Positions 7,408 through 16,102 of a DNA stretch of 42,564 nucleotides are shown here, piece after piece (the first letter of the stretch is position 1; the number at the start of each line of letters is the position of its first letter). Source of the stretch: CAYXWH01 sp964468755 (GTDB lineage Bacteria > Chloroflexota > Dehalococcoidia > Dehalococcoidales > RBG-16-60-22). A program made the position numbers and the translations under genes. Location of the stretch: assembly GCA_964468755.1 (NCBI GenBank), contig CAYXWH010000007.1:1-42564 (forward strand). Reading direction: 5' to 3'. Below the pieces are notes generated by a model. The model was not told the origin of the DNA and made no database searches. It saw only the letters and a program-made list of their open reading frames with translations.

Positions 7408-8610
7408 GTGATTCAGTCAATGGAACGTCTCTGCATCACAGAGAGAAGTAGAGCCTCGGGGGATTGGCAAGAAGGCGATTACCTCAATTTCGACTTGCTC
7501 GCCAATTTTGTTAATCCCATGCTGGTTATCAACCCGGATAAATCAATCAGATTCGCCAATCCCGCATTTGAGGAGCTCACCGGTTTTACCCAGGAACAAA
7601 TTATCGGTATTAAACCTCCGTATCCCTGGTGGCTTAAGGAAAATTACCGCAGCTATAGTATCATACTCTCGAACTATATGCATCGCGGGGTTCACCAGTA
7701 CGAGCATGTCTTTCAAACGATTCATGGCGAAAAGTTCTGGGCAGCCATAACTCTGTCGCCGTTAGAGTTTCAGGGGAAAATACGGGGTCACATATCAAAC
7801 TGGGTTGATATCACCTCCCAGGTGCTGAAAAATCGGCGGATAACCAAGGAGCTTTACCAGCGTGAGCGAAAACTACGTCGGGACCTTGAGCGGGAGATAG
7901 CCAAGAGAGGCCAGTTCTTCCGGATGCTGGTTCACGAACTGAAGACACCGTTAACGGCAACCCTGTTTTCCAGCGAACTGCTCTGTGAGGAAATCGAAGA
8001 AGAGCCGTATTTAAGCCTGGCAAAAAATATTAAACGGGCCGTTTCTAGCTTAAATAGCCGAATAGATGACCTTATGGACCTGGCTAAGGGCGAAATGGGA
8101 ATGGTTAACCTTCACCTCAAGCGGGTGGATTTGCTGGCGACTATTCGTGAAATTTCTGAGGAAATCAGTGTAGCCGCCATGCGTGAGGGCAAATCATTTG
8201 TCCTGGATGTGCCCGAATCACTTCCTCTGGTAAGAAGCGACGTGAGCCGGGTGCGTCAGATTATACAGAACCTGCTGAATAATGCACTTAAATACACCGA
8301 ACCCGGAGTAACCATTACCCTGCGGGTTGGAACAGCCGATAAAGATGTTTTAATCGAGATTGAAGACACCGGAAGGGGGATTAGCCGGCAGAAACAGCGC
8401 TGCTTGTTCACTCCTTACTATCGGGCAATTAAAAACAAGGATTATCATGGCGGTCTCGGTCTTGGACTGGCACTGTGTAAGATTCTGGTAGAGCTTCACG
8501 GAGGGCAGATTTGGGTGGAGAGTAGTTCCGGCAATGGCGCAAAATTCAGCTTCTCGCTCCCCCTGACGCCCCCCCTTAATAAAAAACAGAAAACTCATTC
8601 GCTGCTATGA
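7408..8610 (+). CDS. PAS-domain sensor histidine kinase, soluble
   Basis: A 400-residue sensor kinase with no membrane segment, so it senses a cytoplasmic signal. A PAS domain spans about residues 28-138 (INPDKSIRFANPAFEELTGF), a HisKA helix pair follows with phospho-acceptor His in LVHELKTPLTA (about residue 177), and the HATPase domain has N-box NNALKYTEPG, G1 EDTGRGIS and G2 GGLGLGLALCKILVE. The PAS domain shows no obvious heme or flavin Cys signature. GTG at 7408 is chosen over the adjacent TTG because GAGGGAGGG ends 4 bp before it; the first ATG (7420) is too far from that site. The gene overlaps the next by ATGA, so kinase and regulator are a matched, translationally coupled pair. Confidence 0.92.
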   Translation: MIQSMERLCITERSRASGDWQEGDYLNFDLLANFVNPMLVINPDKSIRFANPAFEELTGFTQEQIIGIKPPYPWWLKENYRSYSIILSNYMHRGVHQYEHVFQTIHGEKFWAAITLSPLEFQGKIRGHISNWVDITSQVLKNRRITKELYQRERKLRRDLEREIAKRGQFFRMLVHELKTPLTATLFSSELLCEEIEEEPYLSLAKNIKRAVSSLNSRIDDLMDLAKGEMGMVNLHLKRVDLLATIREISEEISVAAMREGKSFVLDVPESLPLVRSDVSRVRQIIQNLLNNALKYTEPGVTITLRVGTADKDVLIEIEDTGRGISRQKQRCLFTPYYRAIKNKDYHGGLGLGLALCKILVELHGGQIWVESSSGNGAKFSFSLPLTPPLNKKQKTHSLL

Positions 8611-9299
8611 ACATTCTCATTATTGAAGACGACGAAAATATCGTGGAAGCGCTCACCATTGCCTTCCAGATGCGCTGGCCCGAGGCGCATATTATCTCAG
8701 TCGGTTCGGGTCGACAAGGCGTTGAGCGGGTCAGGAGTGAGGTCGTTGATGTCGTCATTCTCGATTTGGGGCTTCCTGACACCAGTGGTTTCGAGGTGTT
8801 GAAGAGAATTCGCCAGTTCTGCGATGTTCCCATTATTATCCTCACGGTAACCGCCGATGAGTCCAGCATCGTGAAAGGTCTGGAGCTTGGTGCCGATGAC
8901 TATCTGGTAAAGCCGGTGGGGCAATTACAGCTCATCGCCCGTGTGCAAGCCCACCTGCGCCGTCAACTTGCCCAGGGCAGGGCGACACTGATCTGCGGCC
9001 CATTGCGTCTTGAACTGGCTACCGCTCAGGTATTCTGTAATGCTAAGAAGGTTTACCTTACGCCTACTGAGTACCGTATTCTTCATTGTTTGATGCAGAA
9101 CCGGGGTAGCCTAGTCTCACACGATACCCTTGCCGAGGTAGTCTGGAATGCCGATTATCCCGGGGCTATTAACGCCATCAAGGTCTATATACGGAGACTG
9201 CGCCAGAAAATAGAAAGCGACCCGAGTAAACCCGAAATCATTCTCACCAGGGCAGGCATTGGCCACTATATAGCTACTGACGACGATGGTGTTCAGTAG
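8607..9299 (+). CDS. OmpR/PhoB-family response regulator
   Basis: The receiver domain has the acidic pair EDD (residues 7-9), phospho-acceptor D53 in ILDLGLPD, a Thr in LTVTA and Lys in LVKP. A winged-helix DNA-binding domain follows at about 130-228, with the usual LTPTEYRILHCL, VWNADY and VYIRRLRQKIE segments. The C-terminal domain closely resembles KdpE-type regulators, but no potassium transport genes are nearby, so the target is unknown. The start overlaps the kinase stop by 4 bp. No target promoter can be named. Confidence 0.93.
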   Translation: MNILIIEDDENIVEALTIAFQMRWPEAHIISVGSGRQGVERVRSEVVDVVILDLGLPDTSGFEVLKRIRQFCDVPIIILTVTADESSIVKGLELGADDYLVKPVGQLQLIARVQAHLRRQLAQGRATLICGPLRLELATAQVFCNAKKVYLTPTEYRILHCLMQNRGSLVSHDTLAEVVWNADYPGAINAIKVYIRRLRQKIESDPSKPEIILTRAGIGHYIATDDDGVQ

Positions 9300-9758
9300 T
9301 CGTACCCTTTCTTCGCGCTGCGTTTGTTTCGCCATTGTGTAGCTCATTACGAGTTACCGTCCGGGATGGCCTGGGGAAATGCGGGTGGATTTCCTTCAAC
9401 AAATCATTCTCTGGTCGGTTAATAACTGCCGATGATGTCTCGTCCTGCCTGCCGCCACCCCGCGGGAAATAAGTCGCCGCGAAGTATCCTGTAACCCAAT
9501 TGCTCTGTCATTTTTACCCTTTTGTCTCTCATTTTTTACCACTTTTTAAGGTCTGTTCAATTAAAATAGAATATAGGCTGGTGCCTATCCGCTGGTTGAC
9601 CCGTGGAATCGTGCTCGTATTGGTGTGTTTACCTCAAAACGCCGCGGATGGTGGCCGATGCGTCGGGATATGCCCGGATTGAGCTATTACTGGCCGGTGA
9701 TTGACCACCGGAATGAAAAACCGTAAAGTAAAGAGTGATGTAATTAAGGAGGTAGGTT
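9300..9758. other. Intergenic region before the SDR gene
   Basis: About 460 bp without a convincing gene. A 6-bp hairpin (CCGGTG 9694-9699, CACCGG 9706-9711) lies 47 bp before the SDR start; no T-run follows, so it is not a clear terminator. The AT-rich stretch around 9530-9580 could hold a promoter, but no site matches well enough to call. Confidence 0.4.
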
Positions 9759-10526
9759 ATGAGTAATCCTGATTTTTCCCTGGAAGGCAAAGTGGCAGTT
9801 GTAACCGGAGGCAGGCGGGGAATCGGCAGGGCGATTGCCCTGGCTTTTGCTGAGGCGGGTGCCGATGTAGCCCTTTGCGACGTGGTTATTGAAGATGGTC
9901 TTCTTGAAGGGGTGGCTGAGGAGATCCGGGGAATGGGGCGACGTTCTCTAGCGATTCCGGCGGATACTACCCGCAAGGCTGATGTCGACAATGTGGTGGC
10001 GCAGGTCATTGACCAGTTGGGTGCCATCGATATCCTTTTGAATAATGCGGGTGTGGACATTCCGTATGATTTCCTCGAATTACCTGAGGATATATGGGAC
10101 AAGGTTATGTCTATCAACGTCAAGGGATATTTTCTTTTTGCTCAGGCGGTGGGTAAGAAAATGGCGGAGTGGAAGAAGGGTGCCATTGTCAATATAGCGT
10201 CCCAGTTTGCCTTCAGGACTGACATGCACATGGGTGTCTATGCCGTCTCCAAGGCAGGTGTGGTTATGCTTACCCGAGTGCTTGCCCGGGAGCTGGGTAG
10301 CTACGGTATAAGGGCCAATGCTATCGCTCCCGCGCTGACTAAAACCGAGCTAAATCGACATCGCTGGACCAACCAGGAATTTGTGGACGAGTATGAAGCT
10401 TCGTTACCACTGGGTCGATTGGGTGAGATTGATGATTTAATCGGTGCCGCCCTGTTTCTTGCCTCGGATGCTTCCCGGTTTATCACCGGACATACTATCC
10501 TTGTCGATGGTGGCAGGCTCGCCTGA
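9759..10526 (+). CDS. Short-chain dehydrogenase/reductase (SDR), classical type
   Basis: A 255-residue Rossmann oxidoreductase that interconverts alcohols and carbonyls. The cofactor motif TGGRRGIG is at residues 17-24, NNAG at 95-98 and the catalytic Ser148, Tyr161 and Lys165 (YAVSK) are present. Asp41 at the end of strand 2 favours NAD(H) over NADP(H). The C-terminal FITGHTILVDGG block is typical of the FabG-like classical group. AAGGAGGT lies 8 bp before the ATG. It stands alone on the plus strand, convergent with the MFS transporter. FabG is possible but no fatty-acid genes are nearby, so the substrate is unassigned. Confidence 0.88.
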   Translation: MSNPDFSLEGKVAVVTGGRRGIGRAIALAFAEAGADVALCDVVIEDGLLEGVAEEIRGMGRRSLAIPADTTRKADVDNVVAQVIDQLGAIDILLNNAGVDIPYDFLELPEDIWDKVMSINVKGYFLFAQAVGKKMAEWKKGAIVNIASQFAFRTDMHMGVYAVSKAGVVMLTRVLARELGSYGIRANAIAPALTKTELNRHRWTNQEFVDEYEASLPLGRLGEIDDLIGAALFLASDASRFITGHTILVDGGRLA

Positions 10527-10631
10527 TTTCTGAGACACTACCGGCAGGACATAGCATCAGAACCGCGGGTGCTTTCGGTTACCATTGCTGAGACAGACAC
10601 GGGGGACTTGATGTCTGGCAAGGTGAGAAAA

Positions 10632-11813
10632 TTAATCGGCAAGCAGTTTTCCCGTACCGATTATTACCGCCATAAGCGGGATTATTACCGCAATTGCCGC
10701 GGCTATAAAAAAGGTATAGTTCAGACTGGTGAGGCTGAATGCCAGCCCCATCACCAGCGGCGCGATGGTCATCCCCAGCGGGACCATTGTGCCGTATATA
10801 GCCACAAAGCCGGCCCGGTGCTCCAAAGGAGTGAGTGACGCGGCGATGAAGCGCTGACTGGGCAGGTTTAACCCGTGGGCAATGCCAAAAAGAAGTGTCG
10901 GTACCATAAGCAGCCACAGACTGGGCATTACCGGAACGATAGCCATGGCGATGGCGTAGACGATAAAGGAACCGATAATGAGCCGTACTACCGGGAGCCT
11001 CCGACTAAGTCTGCCTGCCTGGGTAGAGGTTATCGCGGTCACCAGTCCCAGGGCGGAGATAAATAGCCCGATGGTGAGGGGAGAGGCGTGGAAACGTTTG
11101 CCCAGGAGGAGACTGAAGTAGACCAGATAAGCCCCGTAGAGCAGGATATAGGTTATCACCGCAACCATGAAGAGCCATAGTACCTTCAGGCTTTTCAGGT
11201 AACCGAGGGCATTCCCCAGATAATCTCTCAGGCTCTGCTCGCTTCTGGGTTCAGGAGAGTTTAAGAAGATAAGCGCCATGATTCCGAGGGGTAGCGCCGT
11301 CAAAAAAGGCAGAAATGAATAGTTCCAGGCAAAATTAGCTAATGCGCCGCCCAGGACGGGATAAATGATGTAGCCGATGTACATAACCGTAGTATTGAGT
11401 CCCATAGCCTCGGCCCGCTTTTGTCCGGAGAAGATATCACCGATAATGGTGCTGCTGACGCTCATAAGTGGCGCCCCGGCTATCCCGTGGAATACCCGCA
11501 GGATGAGCAGCGTGTTGAAATCAGGGGCCAGGGCACAGCTGCCACCGAGTATGCCATAGAGGAAAAAAGAGGGAATGAGGAGTCGTTTCCTGCCTAACCG
11601 GTCGGCGATAATTCCAGCGAGCGGGGCAAAGATGAAGGCGGGCAGGGTGTACGCACTGATAAGCAGTCCGATGGACTGCTCGGTTATGCCAAACGTCTGC
11701 ACCATCTTGGGGAAAGCGGGAATAATTATGGCTGCCGTCATCATTCCCATGAAGCTGCCGCTGCAGGCAATCTGAAAATTCCGGTTGCGATAGACCTTGT
11801 CTTCTCTTCCCAT
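10632..11813 (-). CDS. Major facilitator superfamily transporter
   Basis: The 393-residue product has about 12 hydrophobic segments in two six-helix halves. The loop 2-3 motif A (GIIADRLGRKRLL) is near residue 65, and a second, weaker copy (TQAGRLSRRLP) follows the eighth helix. This is typical of drug:H+ antiporter-like MFS exporters. No Shine-Dalgarno site is seen before the ATG, which is unusual among its neighbours. It starts 84 bp after the stop of the large flavoprotein on the same strand, so the two may form one transcript and the transporter may move that enzyme's substrate or product (inference). Confidence 0.88.
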   Translation of the reverse strand: MGREDKVYRNRNFQIACSGSFMGMMTAAIIIPAFPKMVQTFGITEQSIGLLISAYTLPAFIFAPLAGIIADRLGRKRLLIPSFFLYGILGGSCALAPDFNTLLILRVFHGIAGAPLMSVSSTIIGDIFSGQKRAEAMGLNTTVMYIGYIIYPVLGGALANFAWNYSFLPFLTALPLGIMALIFLNSPEPRSEQSLRDYLGNALGYLKSLKVLWLFMVAVITYILLYGAYLVYFSLLLGKRFHASPLTIGLFISALGLVTAITSTQAGRLSRRLPVVRLIIGSFIVYAIAMAIVPVMPSLWLLMVPTLLFGIAHGLNLPSQRFIAASLTPLEHRAGFVAIYGTMVPLGMTIAPLVMGLAFSLTSLNYTFFIAAAIAVIIPLMAVIIGTGKLLAD

Positions 11814-11897
11814 GTTATGGCTTTAACGGGGCTATCCTGCCGGCGGGCTGGCAGGTGCCAGGGTATGGCAAAACATCAGTCAGTTAAGGCGATAACC

Positions 11898-13898
11898 TTA
11901 AAGCTCGCAGTGCTGTGCGTAGTTTTCCTGATAGGTAGCCGCATTTGGTGGTAACAGCCAGTAGTAAAACGGTAGCTCCCCAACCCTGGTTTCGCCATTC
12001 TCCAGCCTGATGGTGACCAACTTGTTCCATTCCGGCGGGTCCGTTTCCGGATAGTCAAGCCGCTTGAAGTTCAGGATGGCGTTACTCGCCTTCCTGGCCA
12101 GCGAAGCGCGCATTATCATTTCGCTCACGGTAAGGCGCGAGTAGACTTCCAGGGTGCGCGCCAGTTCATGGGGGTTTCTGGCGTAAACGCTGGTGGCTTC
12201 ACTCTCCCGGATGCTGTCCAGCCATCGCAGCCCCGTTTTCAATACTGCCTCGCTACGGAACTCGCCGCAGTAGTCCTGCATAATCCGGCAAATTCCTGCC
12301 TGCAGCTCCTTCCAGCCGATGGTACCGCTTCTCTGTACCGGGGCGTAGACGCGGGCTTTCTCCTCATCCACCTGCCTGCGTTCGATGACCGGTTCAACGG
12401 CTTCCCGGGCATAGGCAGCCGCCTTCCTCCCCGCGTATCTCCCGGTGGTGGTGGCGGTGGCATGGTTGGCGCCGCCGGCCAGTTGTGTCCCCGCCGCATA
12501 GAGGCCCTCGAGGCTGGTCCTGAGGTCCCAGTCGAAGACCACACCGCCACAACTGACAAAGCCGGTCTCCCGCCATTGTGGCGGGCCCATGGCAAACCAC
12601 CAGGGACCCCATATGGAGTGCCGGTCCGGTGGCAGCACATTCGCCTGGAGCATATCCTTATCCGGGTCAAAGCCGGCCCGTGTGTAGTTCATATAAACGG
12701 GGATGCGGGACTTGCCTTCATGGCCGACCATCAGGCCGAAGATGGCCCTTCGCTCATGCTCCGGCATACCGGGCAGGTCAGCGTAGAAGGGGAGGGTAAA
12801 TTCACCCTCCCTGATGCGCTCCGCTAAATCGGGTATAAGGCGTGGTCCCTGGTATTCGGCCGGTGTTCCGGGGGGAGGATTGAGCATAACGAATTTTTGC
12901 CCCGGCGCGGGCCGGTACCGCTCCGCCAGCGTTTTCAGCACCCTGCCGTCTTTGTCCACCCAGGGGATTTCCTTCCCGTTGGTATCAACGATGTTGCAGG
13001 CAAACCATGTATTGTGCGGGTTGCCGGCGCCGTACGGCGGATAGCGGAAGCTACCGGCGTCCGGTATGTTCCCCTCCATCAGGGTAAACTCGGCGCCCGC
13101 CTGCCAGGCCATGGCATGACCGTCACCGGAGCAGTTGGGGTCACTGAATTTAGCCGCTCCCCCGGTTAGTTCAGTGGAGAATATCCAGATTCCCGTCGGC
13201 TGGGCGGTAGCCAGTATGGTGGCTTTTGCCCGGAATATATAGAACTCCCCTGTCCGCACGTCAACACCGGTGGCGCCAACCACCCGTGCTCCCGGCTTGC
13301 CTCCCTCGGTAAGCAGCCCGGTCACCATGATGTGTTCGTAGAGGGTTACCCCCAGCCGGTTGAGTTCATGGTACAGCGCCGGCTTGATGTTGGCTCCCTG
13401 GATGCGTATGCAGTGCCGGTTCTCATAATCGTAGGCAAACATGAGCTTGGTGGCTTCGTCTCTGAACTCGGCGCCGGTAAATTCGTCGTCAACGTCTCTG
13501 ACCTTTACCCCCATCTTCTCCACGTCGAGGAGGGCATCATAGCTTTCCTTACACAGAATGTAAAAGGCAATGCCGTTGCCATATTCACTGGTAACCCCGT
13601 GACTGTATCCCGTGATGAACTCCATCATCTCGTCCGGGGAAATTTTACAGCACGGGTTGGTGCAGGCGCCGTGCCAGTGGTCAACCCCGGCGCCTCCCGA
13701 GCCGCTCCGGTATATGGAAGCCTTGTCAACCACGGCTACCTTTGCCCCTCTTCTGGCGGCGTTGATGGCGGCATGGCAGCCGGCGATACCCCCACCAAGG
13801 ACAAGGATATCGGTGCTGCACTTGTTTTCTTTCCCGTAGTTGACCGGGTAGGGCCATGTAAGATTGCTTTGACTTGCTGAGCGCGGAGAGCTGGACAT
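11898..13898 (-). CDS. Large FAD-dependent oxidoreductase, FAD_binding_2/fumarate reductase family
   Basis: The 666-residue product starts at 13898, where GGGAGGTG precedes the ATG at the right distance; the frame is open further upstream but has no ribosome site there. LGGGIAGCHAAINAARRG is the FAD dinucleotide motif near residue 35. A second conserved block (GLYAAGTQLAGGANHATATTTGRYAG) ends the FAD domain, and a helical SdhA/AprA-like C-terminal domain follows. The GSGGAGVDHWHGACTNPCC segment near residue 70 is Cys/His rich, but I cannot assign metal binding. The overall plan recalls the adenylylsulfate reductase alpha/fumarate reductase group without a beta-subunit neighbour. It precedes an MFS gene on the same strand and is divergent from an alpha/beta hydrolase. 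Confidence 0.8.
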   Translation of the reverse strand: MSSSPRSASQSNLTWPYPVNYGKENKCSTDILVLGGGIAGCHAAINAARRGAKVAVVDKASIYRSGSGGAGVDHWHGACTNPCCKISPDEMMEFITGYSHGVTSEYGNGIAFYILCKESYDALLDVEKMGVKVRDVDDEFTGAEFRDEATKLMFAYDYENRHCIRIQGANIKPALYHELNRLGVTLYEHIMVTGLLTEGGKPGARVVGATGVDVRTGEFYIFRAKATILATAQPTGIWIFSTELTGGAAKFSDPNCSGDGHAMAWQAGAEFTLMEGNIPDAGSFRYPPYGAGNPHNTWFACNIVDTNGKEIPWVDKDGRVLKTLAERYRPAPGQKFVMLNPPPGTPAEYQGPRLIPDLAERIREGEFTLPFYADLPGMPEHERRAIFGLMVGHEGKSRIPVYMNYTRAGFDPDKDMLQANVLPPDRHSIWGPWWFAMGPPQWRETGFVSCGGVVFDWDLRTSLEGLYAAGTQLAGGANHATATTTGRYAGRKAAAYAREAVEPVIERRQVDEEKARVYAPVQRSGTIGWKELQAGICRIMQDYCGEFRSEAVLKTGLRWLDSIRESEATSVYARNPHELARTLEVYSRLTVSEMIMRASLARKASNAILNFKRLDYPETDPPEWNKLVTIRLENGETRVGELPFYYWLLPPNAATYQENYAQHCEL

Positions 13899-14163
13899 AT
13901 TTACACCTCCCTGGCTGATGGCTGGTACTGTCTGCGTTCGGTTCAGAGGGCGATTATTCGCTTCATTTCGGAGAGCGGTGTTAGCTACTATACTAAAACC
14001 CACGTTTATTGTCAAACCCTGCCGGATTTGGAACCAGGTCAGGTACTGTTGTAGAATGGAAATCAGCTATCCTCGGTACAGGAAGAAGGGTGCAGGAAAA
14101 AGGACTGGTGTTACCTGAGGCTGAAAGCGTGCCAGTGGCAAGAATGAGAGGAGTCCCGGTACC

Positions 14164-15114
14164 GTGAACCCGTATAACTATATGAGCGCTGACGGTGCTT
14201 TCAACACGCAGCTTGCCGGACAGAACGGCAAATGGCGGCATTATACGGTGGACTTTCCTTCGGCGGTCTATCATAGCGACCCGAGAGGCAGCCTGGTCAG
14301 CGGTGAGTACTATCAGCCGGTGCGTCAGGGCCGGGCACCACTGGCTATATTGCTCCACGGGATGGGAGACCACAGCATGGTTCCCTGCAAGCTCCTTGCC
14401 CGGTCTTTAGTCACCAGGGGGATAGCCTGCTTTGCCCTGTATTTGATGGTGCATTCAAGGCGTGTACCGGAAGAAGCCCGGGCCCGTTTTCCCGTCCTGT
14501 CTCCCCAGGAATGGTTTGACGTGTATCAGACCTCGGTAGTCGATGTTCGCCAGGTCATCGACTGGTCAGGCAGCCGGGACGAAATAGCCGGTAGTGAGAT
14601 AGCGGTAATCGGTATTAGCTTTGGGGGGTTCATCTCGGCAGTAGCCATGGGGATTGATGATCGCATCAAGTCCGGGGTATTCATCGTTTCCGGTGGTAAT
14701 GGCGAGAAGATTAACCATAACAGCCGGTTGAGTAGCATCACCAGAGCCTACCGGAAGACCGAGGCGGAGTACCGGCATATCCAGGACGCGTTCCAGCATT
14801 ACCTTGACGAGGTGGAGAAAAAGGGTTTTGATAAGGTGGTACCCAGCCGGAGAGGTTTCCTGACCGATCCCATGACCTTTGCCTACCGGCTCCGCAGCCG
14901 TCCGGTATTGATGCTGAATGCCCGCTGGGATGAGGCGATTCCTCGAGAGGCTACCATTGATTTCTGGGAAGCGTCGGGCCGGCCGAAAATTATCTGGTTT
15001 CCCGCCACGCATTCCACCATCTGGCTTTGGTATCCGTATATTTCGAGGAAAATCGTCAACTTTCTAAGGTCGTCGTGGGGGACGGGGCAACCGGGCGGTA
15101 TGAAACTTCGGTGA
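14164..15114 (+). CDS. Alpha/beta hydrolase
   Basis: The 316-residue product has the alpha/beta-hydrolase fold. LLHGMGDH (about residue 63-70) forms the oxyanion region, the nucleophile elbow GISFGG places Ser152, Asp256 lies in NARWDEAIP and His283 in ATHSTIWLW, giving a full triad. The pattern fits dienelactone hydrolase- or acyl-esterase-like members. The GTG at 14164 follows an AGGAG about 10 bp upstream; an ATG six codons further in is a weaker alternative. There is no signal peptide. It is divergent from the large flavoprotein, with about 265 bp between the starts. The natural substrate is unknown. Confidence 0.82.
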   Translation: MNPYNYMSADGAFNTQLAGQNGKWRHYTVDFPSAVYHSDPRGSLVSGEYYQPVRQGRAPLAILLHGMGDHSMVPCKLLARSLVTRGIACFALYLMVHSRRVPEEARARFPVLSPQEWFDVYQTSVVDVRQVIDWSGSRDEIAGSEIAVIGISFGGFISAVAMGIDDRIKSGVFIVSGGNGEKINHNSRLSSITRAYRKTEAEYRHIQDAFQHYLDEVEKKGFDKVVPSRRGFLTDPMTFAYRLRSRPVLMLNARWDEAIPREATIDFWEASGRPKIIWFPATHSTIWLWYPYISRKIVNFLRSSWGTGQPGGMKLR

Positions 15115-15173
15115 GGCGGATTAATGGGTTTTCTCCATAGTGTAACCGGTTTTACCCGTAACCCGTACCGTGA

Positions 15174-16070
15174 TTACGTATCGCCGCCGGACTTGTCCAT
15201 CAGTTCGACATACATGTCCTCAAGAGCCGACTGCCGCATGGAGAGGTCAATAAGCGCCCAGTTTTTCTCGGATATATCCTGCAGTAACCGTGCTATCTGC
15301 GCCACATCGGTCGTGCTGAATACGTAGTTATCTCCCTGTTTTTCGTAGTCCAGGTCGATATCGGCGTGAAACACCACCTCATACTCTCTCCTGCCCAGCT
15401 TCTTCCGTATCGACTCCATGGTATCACACACCACCAGTTCCCCGTTCTTCATGATACCAACCCGGTCGCAGATATATTCGATGTGGAACAGATTGTGGGC
15501 GCTGAGGATAATGGTCTTGCCGCGGTTATTCAGTGTCTTCAGGTAATCGATAATGAAGAACGAGGTTAACGGGTCAAGTCCTGAGTTGGGCTCGTCCAGT
15601 ACCAGTATTGCGGGGTCGTGGAGCAGGGTGCGGGCAATGGCGACCTTCCTCTTCATACCTTTGGAGAGCTCGCCGGTGTACCGGTCCTTATCGGCGAGCT
15701 TCAGCGAGTCCAGCAGTGAGTCAACCCGCTTTCTCGCCGGCTCTTTGGGTAACTTGTACAGCTCGGCAAAGAACATCAGGTATTCCCGCGCCGTCATGTT
15801 CTCGTACAGGGGACTTTCTTCCGGCAGGTACCCGATGAACTGCTTGATAGAGGTGCTGTCTCTGGACATATCATGGCCCATGACCCTGACGGTACCCGAG
15901 GTTGGCATGATAAGACCGACCAACATCTTGAGCGTCGTCGTCTTACCGGCACCGTTATGGCCGATTAAACCCAGTATTTCCCCCTCCCTGATTTGGAGGT
16001 TAACGCCATTGACAGCTACCGTGTTTTTATATAGCTTGGATACAGACTCCAGTTCAATCGCTCTATTCAT
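15174..16070 (-). CDS. ABC transporter ATP-binding protein (ABC-2 export type)
   Basis: A 298-residue ATPase subunit. Walker A is GHNGAGKTT (residues 37-45), the Q-loop region is YLPEESPLYENMTA, the signature is LSKGMKRKVAIARTL, Walker B is ILVLDEP and the switch His is in LSAHN. The DrrA/CcmA-like layout with a C-terminal extension of about 80 residues is typical of ABC-2 exporters. It is divergent from its likely partner permeases (16103 and 18055), with only 32 bp between the two start codons. Subunits of such systems are more often codirectional. A short GGTGA precedes the ATG. The cargo is unknown. Confidence 0.93.
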   Translation of the reverse strand: MNRAIELESVSKLYKNTVAVNGVNLQIREGEILGLIGHNGAGKTTTLKMLVGLIMPTSGTVRVMGHDMSRDSTSIKQFIGYLPEESPLYENMTAREYLMFFAELYKLPKEPARKRVDSLLDSLKLADKDRYTGELSKGMKRKVAIARTLLHDPAILVLDEPNSGLDPLTSFFIIDYLKTLNNRGKTIILSAHNLFHIEYICDRVGIMKNGELVVCDTMESIRKKLGRREYEVVFHADIDLDYEKQGDNYVFSTTDVAQIARLLQDISEKNWALIDLSMRQSALEDMYVELMDKSGGDT

Positions 16071-16102
16071 CAGTCACCATAAGAACGGAATGTTAATCGA
16101 CC

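Noticed and set aside
9694..9711. Hairpin before the SDR gene as riboswitch or terminator
   Set aside because: Only a 6-bp stem, no T-run and no known riboswitch core nearby.
12168..12827. 219-codon plus-strand ORF inside the large flavoprotein
   Set aside because: It is an opposite-strand shadow of a clear FAD-dependent enzyme in GC-rich DNA.
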